Positions 1-5,389 are shown, counted from the first letter of the stretch. The stretch: DNA of 6,596 nt from Pseudomonadota bacterium (GCA_022562375.1 JADFPK010000100.1:1-6596), one strand, 5' to 3'. The notes: a model not told the origin generated them from the letters alone. Program-made: numbers and translations.

Positions 1-147
1 GCCGCCGCCCTTGCCCAGAGGCCCGCGCGCCGGCAAATCCGCGGGCCGGGCCTGCAGAATCAAGCCTGGCGCCACCCATTTGCGCCTGGCGCCGGCGACC
101 CGGAGAAACTCTTGGCGCCGCTTGAGACGGACAAGGGCCTGGTTCAT
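1..147 (-). CDS. rnpA: Ribonuclease P protein component, N-terminal part (cut by window edge)
   Basis: The 49 visible codons begin with MNQALVRLKRRQEFLRVAGA and run off the left edge without a stop. The opening RLKRRxEFLRV is the typical start of the RNase P protein subunit, a small basic protein that binds the catalytic RNase P RNA and helps process the 5' ends of tRNA precursors. The conserved RNR motif of the family would lie beyond the edge and cannot be checked. The ATG at 145-147 is preceded by AGGAAA about 6-8 nt upstream, a reasonable ribosome binding site. The gene follows rpmH on the same strand, the near-universal bacterial order, which strongly supports the call. No separate promoter is obvious in the 113-nt gap, so it is probably transcribed with rpmH. 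Confidence 0.9.
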   Translation of the reverse strand, partial: MNQALVRLKRRQEFLRVAGARRKWVAPGLILQARPADLPARGPLGKGGG

Positions 148-260
148 CGCTAATTTCCTACTCTACACAGCGGGGTGACGCATCTGGCGGCCATGCAAGT
201 TCCTCAGGCCCCGAGCGTGGCCCGCCGCGAAGCAAGGCTTATCGCAAGGAAAGTAAGTAC

Positions 261-395
261 TCAGGCGGAAAGCCGCTTCCGACCCTTCTTGCGGCGTCTG
301 GCAAGTATTCTCCGTCCCGCGGGAGTCGCCATGCGCGAGCGGAAACCGTGCCGCCGCTTGCGCACGAGGACGCTCGGCTGATAGGTGCGTTTCAT
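261..395 (-). CDS. rpmH: Large ribosomal subunit protein bL34
   Basis: This complete 44-residue protein starts [20 protein letters not shown] and ends KGRKRLSA, followed by TGA. It contains the bL34 hallmarks: MKRTxQPS, [17 protein letters not shown] and a final [11 protein letters not shown]. bL34 is a very basic protein of the 50S subunit that binds 23S rRNA. Length and sequence match the family closely. The ATG (393-395) has a GAGGGAG Shine-Dalgarno at 402-408, 6 nt upstream. A near-consensus promoter lies at 437-465, giving a short leader of about 35 nt. rnpA follows downstream with a 113-nt gap. It is easily missed in gene calling because a longer ORF in another frame overlaps it. Confidence 0.97.
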   Translation of the reverse strand: MKRTYQPSVLVRKRRHGFRSRMATPAGRRILARRRKKGRKRLSA

Positions 396-436
396 CGTCA
401 ACTCCCTCGAACGGATTCTTGTGATTCAGCGTCCGG

Positions 437-465
437 TGTATAAGGTCTGGACGGGGCGAAGTCAA
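437..465 (-). promoter_or_regulatory. Sigma70-type promoter of rpmH-rnpA
   Basis: On the minus strand, a -35 TTGACT (460-465) and a -10 TATACA (437-442) are separated by exactly 17 bp. This is the best promoter match in the window. Transcription would start near 430, about 35 nt before the rpmH ATG, with a good ribosome binding site between. A strong housekeeping promoter is expected for a ribosomal protein gene. Confidence 0.8.
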
Positions 466-474
466 TGTGGATGA
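466..474 (-). promoter_or_regulatory. DnaA-box-like 9-mer next to the rpmH -35 element
   Basis: The minus strand reads TCATCCACA, one mismatch from the DnaA box TTATCCACA. It directly abuts the -35 element of the rpmH promoter. DnaA boxes near rpmH are known in bacteria where this gene lies beside dnaA or the origin, so control by DnaA is possible. A single 9-mer with one mismatch can occur by chance. Confidence 0.3.
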
Positions 475-484
475 ATAGGCTCCC

Positions 485-496
485 ACGGGGCCCCGT
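485..496. repeat. Perfect 12-bp palindrome upstream of the rpmH promoter
   Basis: ACGGGGCCCCGT reads the same on both strands. It lies about 20 bp upstream of the rpmH -35 element. Half of it, ACGGGGC, also occurs at 451-457 inside the promoter spacer, 34 bp away in the same orientation. It could be an operator for a dimeric regulator or a chance GC-rich palindrome. Confidence 0.35.
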
Positions 497-798
497 CCGC
501 CGCCGGCTTCACCGATTGGTGATGCGTTTTGATTGGCTCGAATCCATGGCCGATATTACCTTTAAAGATGGCGCCGGTGGATTGGGTTTCGCGCCGCGAG
601 ACGCTTGAAATTGTCGATTTTAGGGCGGTGGAATTTTGTTTGGATGCACCTATTGGCTTCGGTTTTGTCTGTTCAACCCCCCGGGTCCCCAGCCGGCGCC
701 GCCGGGATGGCCGGTTCACTCGGCATCGGGGCGTGCCCCTCTAGGCCAGCCCGCCACGACCCCAACTCCGGATCAGTGAGGTTGAGAGAGCCGAAGGC

Positions 799-1584
799 AT
801 GACCGAAAACGACAGCAGGCCTGCCCCTAAGGGGCGGCCCTGGCGGCGAATCTTGCCCCTCGCTTTGCTGGTTGCGGGGCTCATCGCATTCTTTGCCTTC
901 GGGCTCGACGATTATGTGAGCTTCGACATGCTGCATCAGCACCGGGAGGCGCTGATGGGATTCGTCGCCGACTATGGTGTCTTGGCGGTGATCCTGTATC
1001 TGGTCTGTTACGTGTCGGTGATCGCCTTTTCCCTGCCCGGCGGCGCATTCATGACGATCACCGGCGGTTTCCTCTTCGGCGCACTCGCCGGCGCCGTCTA
1101 TGCGATTTTCGCCGCCACCGTCGGCGCCATGGCCCTCTACCTCGCCGCCCGTTTCGCCTTTGGCGATCTGCTGCGGGCGAAGGCGGGGCCGGCGGTCAGG
1201 AAGATGGAGGCGGGATTTCGCGAAAACGCCTTGAGCTACCTGCTGGCCCTTCGCCTGATCCCGGTATTCCCGTTCTGGCTTGTCAACCTGGTGCCGGCGC
1301 TCCTCGGCGTGCCCTTCAGGGTCTATCTGATCGGCACATTCTTCGGCATCATCCCCGGCACCTTCATCTTCGCCAGCGTCGGCAACGGGTTGGGGACCGT
1401 GTTCGCGGCCGGCGGCAGGCCCGACATCGATTTGATCTTCATGCCCGAAATTCTCTTGCCCATCATCGGTCTGGCGCTGCTGGCCCTGGCGCCCGTCGCC
1501 TACAAGAAGTATTTCCCGAAGAAATTCGCCAGGCTCAAGAGCAACGCCGCCGACGGCGACGGGCCGGCCGGCTCTAGCGGTTGA
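799..1584 (+). CDS. TVP38/TMEM64 (VTT/DedA-like) family membrane protein
   Basis: This 261-residue inner-membrane protein has about six hydrophobic segments, at roughly 19-36, 57-79, 84-118, 148-170, 175-196 and 218-236. The family signatures are LPGGAFMTITGGFLFG (79-94), RLIPVFPFWLVNLVPALLG (152-170) and a late GIIPGTFIFASVGNGLG segment (183-199), as in the VTT domain with re-entrant loops. The N-terminus is basic (KGRPWRR) and the C-tail is polar and Gly/Ala-rich. Family members are linked to lipid scrambling or transport (eukaryotic VMP1/TMEM41B, bacterial DedA), but the substrate of this subgroup is unknown. The ATG is preceded by a modest GAGAGAG at 784-790. The oxidoreductase gene begins 45 nt downstream on the same strand, so the two are probably co-transcribed. 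VTT domains are known fused to the same type of oxidoreductase, which supports a joint role. Confidence 0.88.
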   Translation: MTENDSRPAPKGRPWRRILPLALLVAGLIAFFAFGLDDYVSFDMLHQHREALMGFVADYGVLAVILYLVCYVSVIAFSLPGGAFMTITGGFLFGALAGAVYAIFAATVGAMALYLAARFAFGDLLRAKAGPAVRKMEAGFRENALSYLLALRLIPVFPFWLVNLVPALLGVPFRVYLIGTFFGIIPGTFIFASVGNGLGTVFAAGGRPDIDLIFMPEILLPIIGLALLALAPVAYKKYFPKKFARLKSNAADGDGPAGSSG

Positions 1585-1629
1585 TTTGGCCGGTCGATTT
1601 CGCATGTCGATCTTGACCGGGAAGGGCGG

Positions 1630-3069
1630 ATGGCGCAGCAGCTGAAGGTGGACGTTTGTGTGATCGGCGCCGGCTCCGGCGGGCTTTCGGTCGCCGCCGG
1701 TGCGGCCCAGATGGGAGCGTCGACGGTCCTGGTCGAGAAGGGCAAGATGGGCGGCGACTGCCTGAATTACGGTTGCGTGCCGTCGAAATCGCTGCTTGCC
1801 GCCGGTCATGCCGCCCATAGCGCCGAGAGCGCCGCCCGCTTAGGCGTCAACTGTCCGGGCGTCGAGATCGACTTTTCGGCGGTCCACGATCACGTCCATG
1901 GCGTCATCGCTTCGATCGCGCCGCATGATTCGGTCGAAAGGTTCGAGGGGCTGGGGGTCAAGGTGATCCAGGCCGAGGCCCGCTTCATCGGACCGGGGGA
2001 GGTCGAGGCCGGGGAATATCTGATCGCCGCGCGGCGCTTCGTCATCGCCACCGGGTCGTCGCCCCTGGTGCCGCCGATCCCCGGTATCGGGGACGTTCCC
2101 TATCGCACCAACGAGACGATCTTCGATATGACCCGGGCGCCGGCGCATCTCATCGTCATCGGCGGCGGCCCCATCGGGTTGGAGTTGGCCCAGGCGCATC
2201 GCCGTCTGGGATCGAAGGTGACGGTGGTCGAGATGGACAGGATCCTGAACAAGGACGACCCCGAGCTGGTCGACATCGTCCGCGCCGGTGTCCGCGCGGA
2301 GGGTGTCGATATCCGTGAAGGGGTCAAGGTCATCGGCGCCGGCAAGCACGAGGCCGGCAAGCACGAGGAAGGAGTCGCGGTGACGATCGACGATAATGGG
2401 GCGGAGAAGCGGATCGTCGGCTCCGATTTGCTCCTCGCCGCCGGGCGTAAGGCCAATGTCGAGGGGCTCGGCCTCGAGGCGGCGGGGATCGACTATAGCC
2501 CGAGGGGAATAAAGGTCGACGCCAGGCTCAGGACGACCAACCGCCGGGTCTACGCCGCCGGCGACGTCGTCGGGCGCCTCCAGTTCACCCATGTCGCCGC
2601 CCATCATGCCGACGTCGTCATTCGCAACGTTCTGTTCCGCCAACCGGCCAAGGTGAACGAGCGGGCCTGCCCCTGGGTGACCTACACCTCGCCCGAACTC
2701 GCCAATGTCGGCCGCGGCGAACATGAGCTAAGCGATCGCGACGGTGAAATTCGCATCCTGCGCTGGCCCTTCACGGACAACGACCGCGCCCGCACCGAGC
2801 GCGACACCGATGGCCTCATCAAGGTGGTAACCGGTCGCCGGGGGCGGGTTCTCGGCGCCGCCATCGTCGGCGCCCATGCCGGCGAGCTGATCCTGCCCTG
2901 GGTGCTGGCGGTCGCCGGGAAGCTCAAATTGAAGGAGATGGCCCAGGTGATCGCCCCCTATCCGACGCGTAGCGAGGTCTCCAAGCGGGCCGCGGGCAGT
3001 TTCTATACCGGCGCCTTGTTCAGTCCCTGGGTCAAGACGCTGGTGCGGTTCCTCGCCAGATTCGGCTGA
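1630..3069 (+). CDS. Mercuric-reductase-like FAD-dependent pyridine nucleotide-disulfide oxidoreductase
   Basis: This 479-residue flavoprotein belongs to the class that includes dihydrolipoamide dehydrogenase, glutathione reductase and MerA. An FAD-binding GAGSGG lies at 13-18, the redox-active disulfide GGDCLNYGCVPSKS at 41-54 (Cys44, Cys49), ATGSSP at 140-145, an NAD(P)-binding GGGPIGLELAQ at 178-188 followed by VVE (199-201), and the second FAD motif AAGDVVG at 309-315. The dimerisation domain occupies about 345-479. The MerA C-terminal Cys pair and N-terminal HMA domain are absent, so mercury reduction is unlikely. The catalytic HP of lipoamide dehydrogenase is YP here (Tyr444), with Glu449 kept. 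The C-terminus (about 457-479) is hydrophobic and basic, and might contact the membrane. GGAAGGG at 1619-1625 is a good ribosome binding site. The gene follows the VTT gene by 45 nt, suggesting electron transfer to or from a membrane partner. The substrate is unknown. Confidence 0.9.
   Translation: MAQQLKVDVCVIGAGSGGLSVAAGAAQMGASTVLVEKGKMGGDCLNYGCVPSKSLLAAGHAAHSAESAARLGVNCPGVEIDFSAVHDHVHGVIASIAPHDSVERFEGLGVKVIQAEARFIGPGEVEAGEYLIAARRFVIATGSSPLVPPIPGIGDVPYRTNETIFDMTRAPAHLIVIGGGPIGLELAQAHRRLGSKVTVVEMDRILNKDDPELVDIVRAGVRAEGVDIREGVKVIGAGKHEAGKHEEGVAVTIDDNGAEKRIVGSDLLLAAGRKANVEGLGLEAAGIDYSPRGIKVDARLRTTNRRVYAAGDVVGRLQFTHVAAHHADVVIRNVLFRQPAKVNERACPWVTYTSPELANVGRGEHELSDRDGEIRILRWPFTDNDRARTERDTDGLIKVVTGRRGRVLGAAIVGAHAGELILPWVLAVAGKLKLKEMAQVIAPYPTRSEVSKRAAGSFYTGALFSPWVKTLVRFLARFG
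2338..2367 (+). repeat. In-frame 15-bp tandem duplication in the oxidoreductase gene
   Basis: Two identical 15-bp copies (GCCGGCAAGCACGAG) lie head to tail and encode AGKHE-AGKHE at residues 237-246. The site falls in a surface-type loop of the NAD domain where family members vary in length. The absence of any difference between the copies suggests a recent slippage event. Confidence 0.9.
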
Positions 3070-3369
3070 TCCCGGCGATTTTCGCGCCGTCTCCGGCCCT
3101 TGCCCGCCGGCCCCGGGCCCTCGGGGGCCGGGTTTGGACCTCACGATAAGTTGAAGGGATGTCAGAAAACTTTAGTGGCCTTTGGCCATCGGTGCGGCTG
3201 TAATCATGGGGTTGATTAGAGGTTTAGTTGAACCCATCACGGCGGATCGGGTTCTGTCGCCGCCGGGCGGGCCGGCCAGGGATTTCGAAGGGGGGTGCTA
3301 GCCCTGGAGGCAGCCTCGGCGGCGGGTTTGGTGTGTTGTCCACAGTTTCGTTAACAACAGGAGGTCCCT
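3070..3369. other. Leader/intergenic region upstream of the Cys-rich gene
   Basis: After the operon's hairpin this 300-bp stretch has no convincing gene. It holds a perfect short hairpin TGGCC-TTT-GGCCA (3176-3188) and an inverted repeat GAACCC/GGGTTC (3230-3235 and 3249-3254) with a 13-nt spacer. A DnaA-box-like TTGTCCACA lies at 3336-3344, and a strong AGGAGG Shine-Dalgarno at 3359-3364. TGTAAT at 3199-3204 resembles a -10 element but has no matching -35. No clear sigma70 promoter is visible, so the gene may use an activator or an alternative sigma factor. Confidence 0.5.
3107..3135 (+). terminator. GC-rich hairpin after the VTT-oxidoreductase operon
   Basis: CCGGCCCC (3107-3114) pairs with GGGGCCGG (3124-3131) around a 9-nt loop, and a short TTT follows. 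It lies 38 nt after the oxidoreductase stop. The stem is strong but the T-run is short, so termination may be partial or assisted by Rho. Confidence 0.45.
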
Positions 3370-3645
3370 ATGCTTAAGCAAACATTGACGGCAATCGGCA
3401 TCATCGCCGCCGCGACCGCGGTGGCCCTGCCCGCCGCCGTCGCCGCACCCGGTGACATATCGGTGCAGGTGGCGGCGGCCTGTAACCCCTGCGCGGCCAA
3501 GAAGGGGTGCAATCCCTGCGCGGCCAAGACGGGGTGCAATCCTTGCGCGGCGAAGAAACTGTGCGCGAATCCGTGCAACCCCTGCGGGGCGAAGATTGCC
3601 TGCGCGAATCCGTGCGCGGCCAAGAACCCGTGCAAGGCTAAATAA
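3370..3645 (+). CDS. Exported Cys-rich CNPC-repeat small protein, putative metal binder
   Basis: This 91-residue protein has a clear Sec signal peptide: MLKQ, a hydrophobic core (about 6-22) and an AVA|A cleavage site near residue 25. The mature part of about 66 residues is built from CNPC[AG]AK units. Copies of nine residues start at 38, 47, 56 and 69, with CANP inserts and a CANPCAAKNPCKAK ending. I count 12 cysteines (38, 41, 47, 50, 56, 59, 65, 69, 72, 78, 82, 88), most of them in CxxC or CxxxC spacing; mature aromatic and acidic residues are almost absent. Repeats differ at synonymous third positions (AAC/AAT, CCC/CCT, GCC/GCG), which points to selection on the protein. A perfect AGGAGG sits 5 nt before the ATG. 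The spacing and export suggest binding of thiophilic metals such as Cu, Zn or Cd in the periplasm, or disulfide cross-linking. I recall similar NPC/AAK-rich uncharacterised proteins in proteobacteria, but no defined function. Confidence 0.85.
   Translation: MLKQTLTAIGIIAAATAVALPAAVAAPGDISVQVAAACNPCAAKKGCNPCAAKTGCNPCAAKKLCANPCNPCGAKIACANPCAAKNPCKAK
3481..3600 (+). repeat. Degenerate 27-nt coding repeats (CNPC units)
   Basis: Three adjacent 27-nt units at 3481-3507, 3508-3534 and 3535-3561 encode CNPCAAKKG, CNPCAAKTG and CNPCAAKKL. After a 12-nt CANP insert, a fourth unit at 3574-3600 encodes CNPCGAKIA. An exact 15-nt repeat (TGCGCGAATCCGTGC) also occurs at 3562-3576 and 3601-3615. The array probably grew by unequal duplication and then diverged mostly at silent positions. 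Confidence 0.9.
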
Positions 3646-3668
3646 CGGAAGCAATATATAAACTGCCG

Positions 3669-3801
3669 ACCCGACCAGGAGAGGGCGCGCGACGGCGGTC
3701 CCCTCCTCGGTCCGGGAATTCGGTTGTTGATCGGCTTGACCCGATCGCTCTGGTGAGCGGCGCGGTGTCGGACCCGTCCGCACCGTCGCCGCCATTTTAT
3801 T
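3669..3801 (+). ncRNA. Candidate structured 3' UTR or small RNA with three stem-loops
   Basis: Three hairpins follow each other here. Helix 1 spans 3670-3716, about 15 bp with single-base bulges (GACC/GGTC, AGGAG/CTCCT, GGG/CCC). Helix 2 is a perfect GATCGG-CTTGAC-CCGATC at 3729-3746. Helix 3 is the terminator at 3757-3792 with its T-run. A TATAAA at 3657-3662 could act as a -10 element for a transcript starting near 3669, exactly before helix 1, though no -35 is visible. It may instead be the 3' UTR of the Cys-rich gene. It matches no RNA family that I recognise. Confidence 0.35.
3757..3801 (+). terminator. Strong Rho-independent terminator
   Basis: GCGGCG (3757-3762) pairs with CGCCGC (3787-3792), CGGTG (3763-3767) with CACCG (3781-3785), and CGGAC (3769-3773) with GTCCG (3776-3780). 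This gives about 15-16 bp interrupted only by single T bulges at 3768 and 3786, followed by ATTTTATT (3794-3801). It ends the transcript of the Cys-rich gene and insulates it from the kinase gene. Confidence 0.75.
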
Positions 3802-3925
3802 CTGCCGGCGCCCGCCGGGCCGAGTCTGTGCCCGATTCCCCGAACCTGGGCGCTTGGCCGAAACCCGTTGCCCTCCGGCTTGGCGGCGCCCTCGTTGCCG
3901 GCCGCATCCGGCAGGCGTTAACAGG

Positions 3926-3955
3926 TTGGTCTGGCGCCTCCCATTGGGCTAAATT
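3926..3955 (+). promoter_or_regulatory. Putative promoter giving a leaderless kinase mRNA
   Basis: TAAATT at 3950-3955 resembles a -10 element, and TTGGTC at 3926-3931 is a weak -35 with 18-bp spacing. Six C residues separate the -10 from the A of the ATG at 3962, so the predicted +1 coincides with the start codon. No Shine-Dalgarno is present. Confidence 0.45.
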
Positions 3956-3961
3956 CCCCCC

Positions 3962-5389
3962 ATGGCCGAGGGGAAACTTCGACTGCCGCTTTTCACCAGC
4001 TTGTCCGCGCGCCTTCTGGTGCTGACGATCTTCTTCGTCATGCTCAGCGAAGTGCTGATCTTCGCGCCTTCCATCGGCCGTTACCGCGTGGTCTATCTCG
4101 AGGACCGTATCGGCGCGGCGCATCTTGCCATCCTTGCCCTCGAGGCGACGCCCGACAACATGATCAGCGATGAGTTGGAGCAGGAGTTGCTCACCCACGT
4201 GCGCGCCCACGCCGTCGTGCTGCAAAAACCGCGCGCCAAGGTGCTCATGCTCAGCGCCAAGATGCCGCCCAAGATCGATGCTTCGTTCGAACTGGGCGAA
4301 AGGAAGTTCTTCGACTTGATCGGCGAGGCCTTCATGACCCTCCTGCAGGATGAAAACAGGGTCCTCAGGGTCAGGGGTGTGTCGCCCAAGGACCCCGGCA
4401 TCATCATCGAGGTGGTCCTCGACGAGTGGCCGATGCGGATGGAAATGTTGGACTATTCGCGGCGGATCCTCGCCCTTTCCATCGTCATCTCGCTGATCAC
4501 CGCGGCGTTGGTGTATCTCAGCCTGCAATGGCTCATGGTGTGGCCCATGCGCCGCATGACGGCGTCGATGGTGGCTTTCCGCGAGGAGCCGGAGAATGCC
4601 GACCGGGTGATCGCCCCAAGCGCGCGCAGCGATGAGATCGGCGTCGCCCAGCGGGAGCTCGGGGCCATGCAGGTGGGTTTACGCGCGGCGCTTAAACAGA
4701 AAGAAAAGCTCGCCACGCTGGGCGAGGCGGTGACCAAGATCAACCACGATTTGCGCAATATCCTTTCCACCGCCCGGCTGGTCTCGGACCGGCTGTCGAT
4801 GAGCGACGATCCGGAAGTCAAACGCTCGACGCCGATCCTCCTCAAAGCCATCGACCGGGCCGTCACGCTGTGCACGCAGACGCTGAACTTCACCCGCGCC
4901 GAGCCCGAGATCAATCGTTCGCGCTTCGATCTCGCGCGCCTCGTCGATGACGTCCGCGAATCCGTCTCGCCGGCCACGGAAGGCGACGCCGTCGTCCTGG
5001 AAAACGAAGTCGCCGGCGACATCGAGCTTTACGCCGATCGGGATCAGCTGTTCCGGGTGCTGGTCAATCTGGGCAAGAACGCCGTCGAGGCCGGCGCCGC
5101 CAAGATCATCATCGGAGCGGTCACGGAGGCGGCGGGCGACGGCAACGGGCGAACGGTGATCGAGGTGGCCGACGACGGTCCAGGCATCGCCGAAGCGGCG
5201 CGGGAAAAACTATTTCGGCCGTTCGCGGGTTCCCAGCGCCCGGGCGGTACGGGCCTTGGGCTCGCTATCGCGCGGGAGATCATGGAGGCCCATGGCGGCG
5301 GCATAGAATTGGTCGAGACCGGCCCCGCCGGCGCCATCTTCCGGCTCGACCTGCCGGCGGTCGAGGAGACCGAGGTGGGCGGTGGCTAA
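3962..5389 (+). CDS. Membrane-bound sensor histidine kinase (orphan)
   Basis: This 475-residue protein has TM1 at about 16-36, a periplasmic sensor region at about 37-166 with no domain that I recognise, TM2 at about 168-191 and a HAMP-like linker at about 191-245. The HisKA region carries an HDLRN H-box with the phospho-acceptor His262. The ATPase domain shows an N-box LVNLGKNAVEA (367-377), G1 DDGPGI (404-409), F-box LFRPF (417-421) and G2 GGTGLGL (428-434), so all catalytic motifs are intact. It should autophosphorylate on His262 in response to a periplasmic or membrane signal. No response regulator lies in the window. An in-frame TAA at 3950-3952 and the lack of a Shine-Dalgarno make ATG 3962 the first usable start, probably on a leaderless mRNA. 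Its end overlaps the lipoprotein gene by 8 nt, implying translational coupling. Confidence 0.93.
   Translation: MAEGKLRLPLFTSLSARLLVLTIFFVMLSEVLIFAPSIGRYRVVYLEDRIGAAHLAILALEATPDNMISDELEQELLTHVRAHAVVLQKPRAKVLMLSAKMPPKIDASFELGERKFFDLIGEAFMTLLQDENRVLRVRGVSPKDPGIIIEVVLDEWPMRMEMLDYSRRILALSIVISLITAALVYLSLQWLMVWPMRRMTASMVAFREEPENADRVIAPSARSDEIGVAQRELGAMQVGLRAALKQKEKLATLGEAVTKINHDLRNILSTARLVSDRLSMSDDPEVKRSTPILLKAIDRAVTLCTQTLNFTRAEPEINRSRFDLARLVDDVRESVSPATEGDAVVLENEVAGDIELYADRDQLFRVLVNLGKNAVEAGAAKIIIGAVTEAAGDGNGRTVIEVADDGPGIAEAAREKLFRPFAGSQRPGGTGLGLAIAREIMEAHGGGIELVETGPAGAIFRLDLPAVEETEVGGG

Larger units (their letters stand above)
466..798. other. Intergenic region between divergent rpmH and the VTT gene
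   Basis: No convincing gene lies here; the short ORFs present overlap each other, lack good ribosome binding sites and have arbitrary composition. The stretch from about 505 to 680 is less GC-rich than its surroundings, as regulatory DNA often is. It holds three copies of GATTGG (514-519, 531-536, 580-585). The only plus-strand promoter-like pair is TTGAAA (605-610) with TGGAAT (629-634), 18 bp apart, which is weak. A promoter for the downstream operon must lie somewhere in this region, but the sequence does not place it with confidence. Confidence 0.5.

Noticed and set aside
163..486. A 107-codon minus-strand frame covering the rpmH region
   Set aside because: It is out of frame with the unmistakable 44-residue bL34 sequence, which has its own promoter and ribosome binding site.
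673..1818. A 381-codon open frame on the minus strand opposite the VTT gene
   Set aside because: It lies antisense to a well-supported membrane protein and extends into the oxidoreductase. Its translation is rich in Asp/Glu/Arg/Gly/His without any domain, as expected for the complement of GC-rich codons.
1840..2724. A 294-codon minus-strand open frame inside the oxidoreductase gene
   Set aside because: It is entirely antisense to a gene with clear FAD and NAD motifs; its composition is typical of shadow frames in GC-rich DNA.
3159..3203. A 14-codon ORF (MSENFSGLWPSVRL) in the leader of the Cys-rich gene, possibly a leader peptide
   Set aside because: Its purine-rich GAAGGG abuts the ATG too closely to serve as a Shine-Dalgarno, and there is no run of regulatory codons or linked attenuator.
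3206..3301. A 31-codon ORF in the same leader
   Set aside because: It has no ribosome binding site and an arbitrary composition rich in Pro and Gly from the GC-rich sequence.
3351..3635. A minus-strand frame with repeats of the AAQGLHP type opposite the Cys-rich gene
   Set aside because: The repeats simply mirror the CNPC coding repeats on the other strand. It has no good start signals, whereas the plus-strand gene has a signal peptide and AGGAGG.
3481..3645. The short direct repeats considered as a CRISPR array
   Set aside because: They are contiguous 27-nt coding repeats without unique spacers and keep one reading frame.
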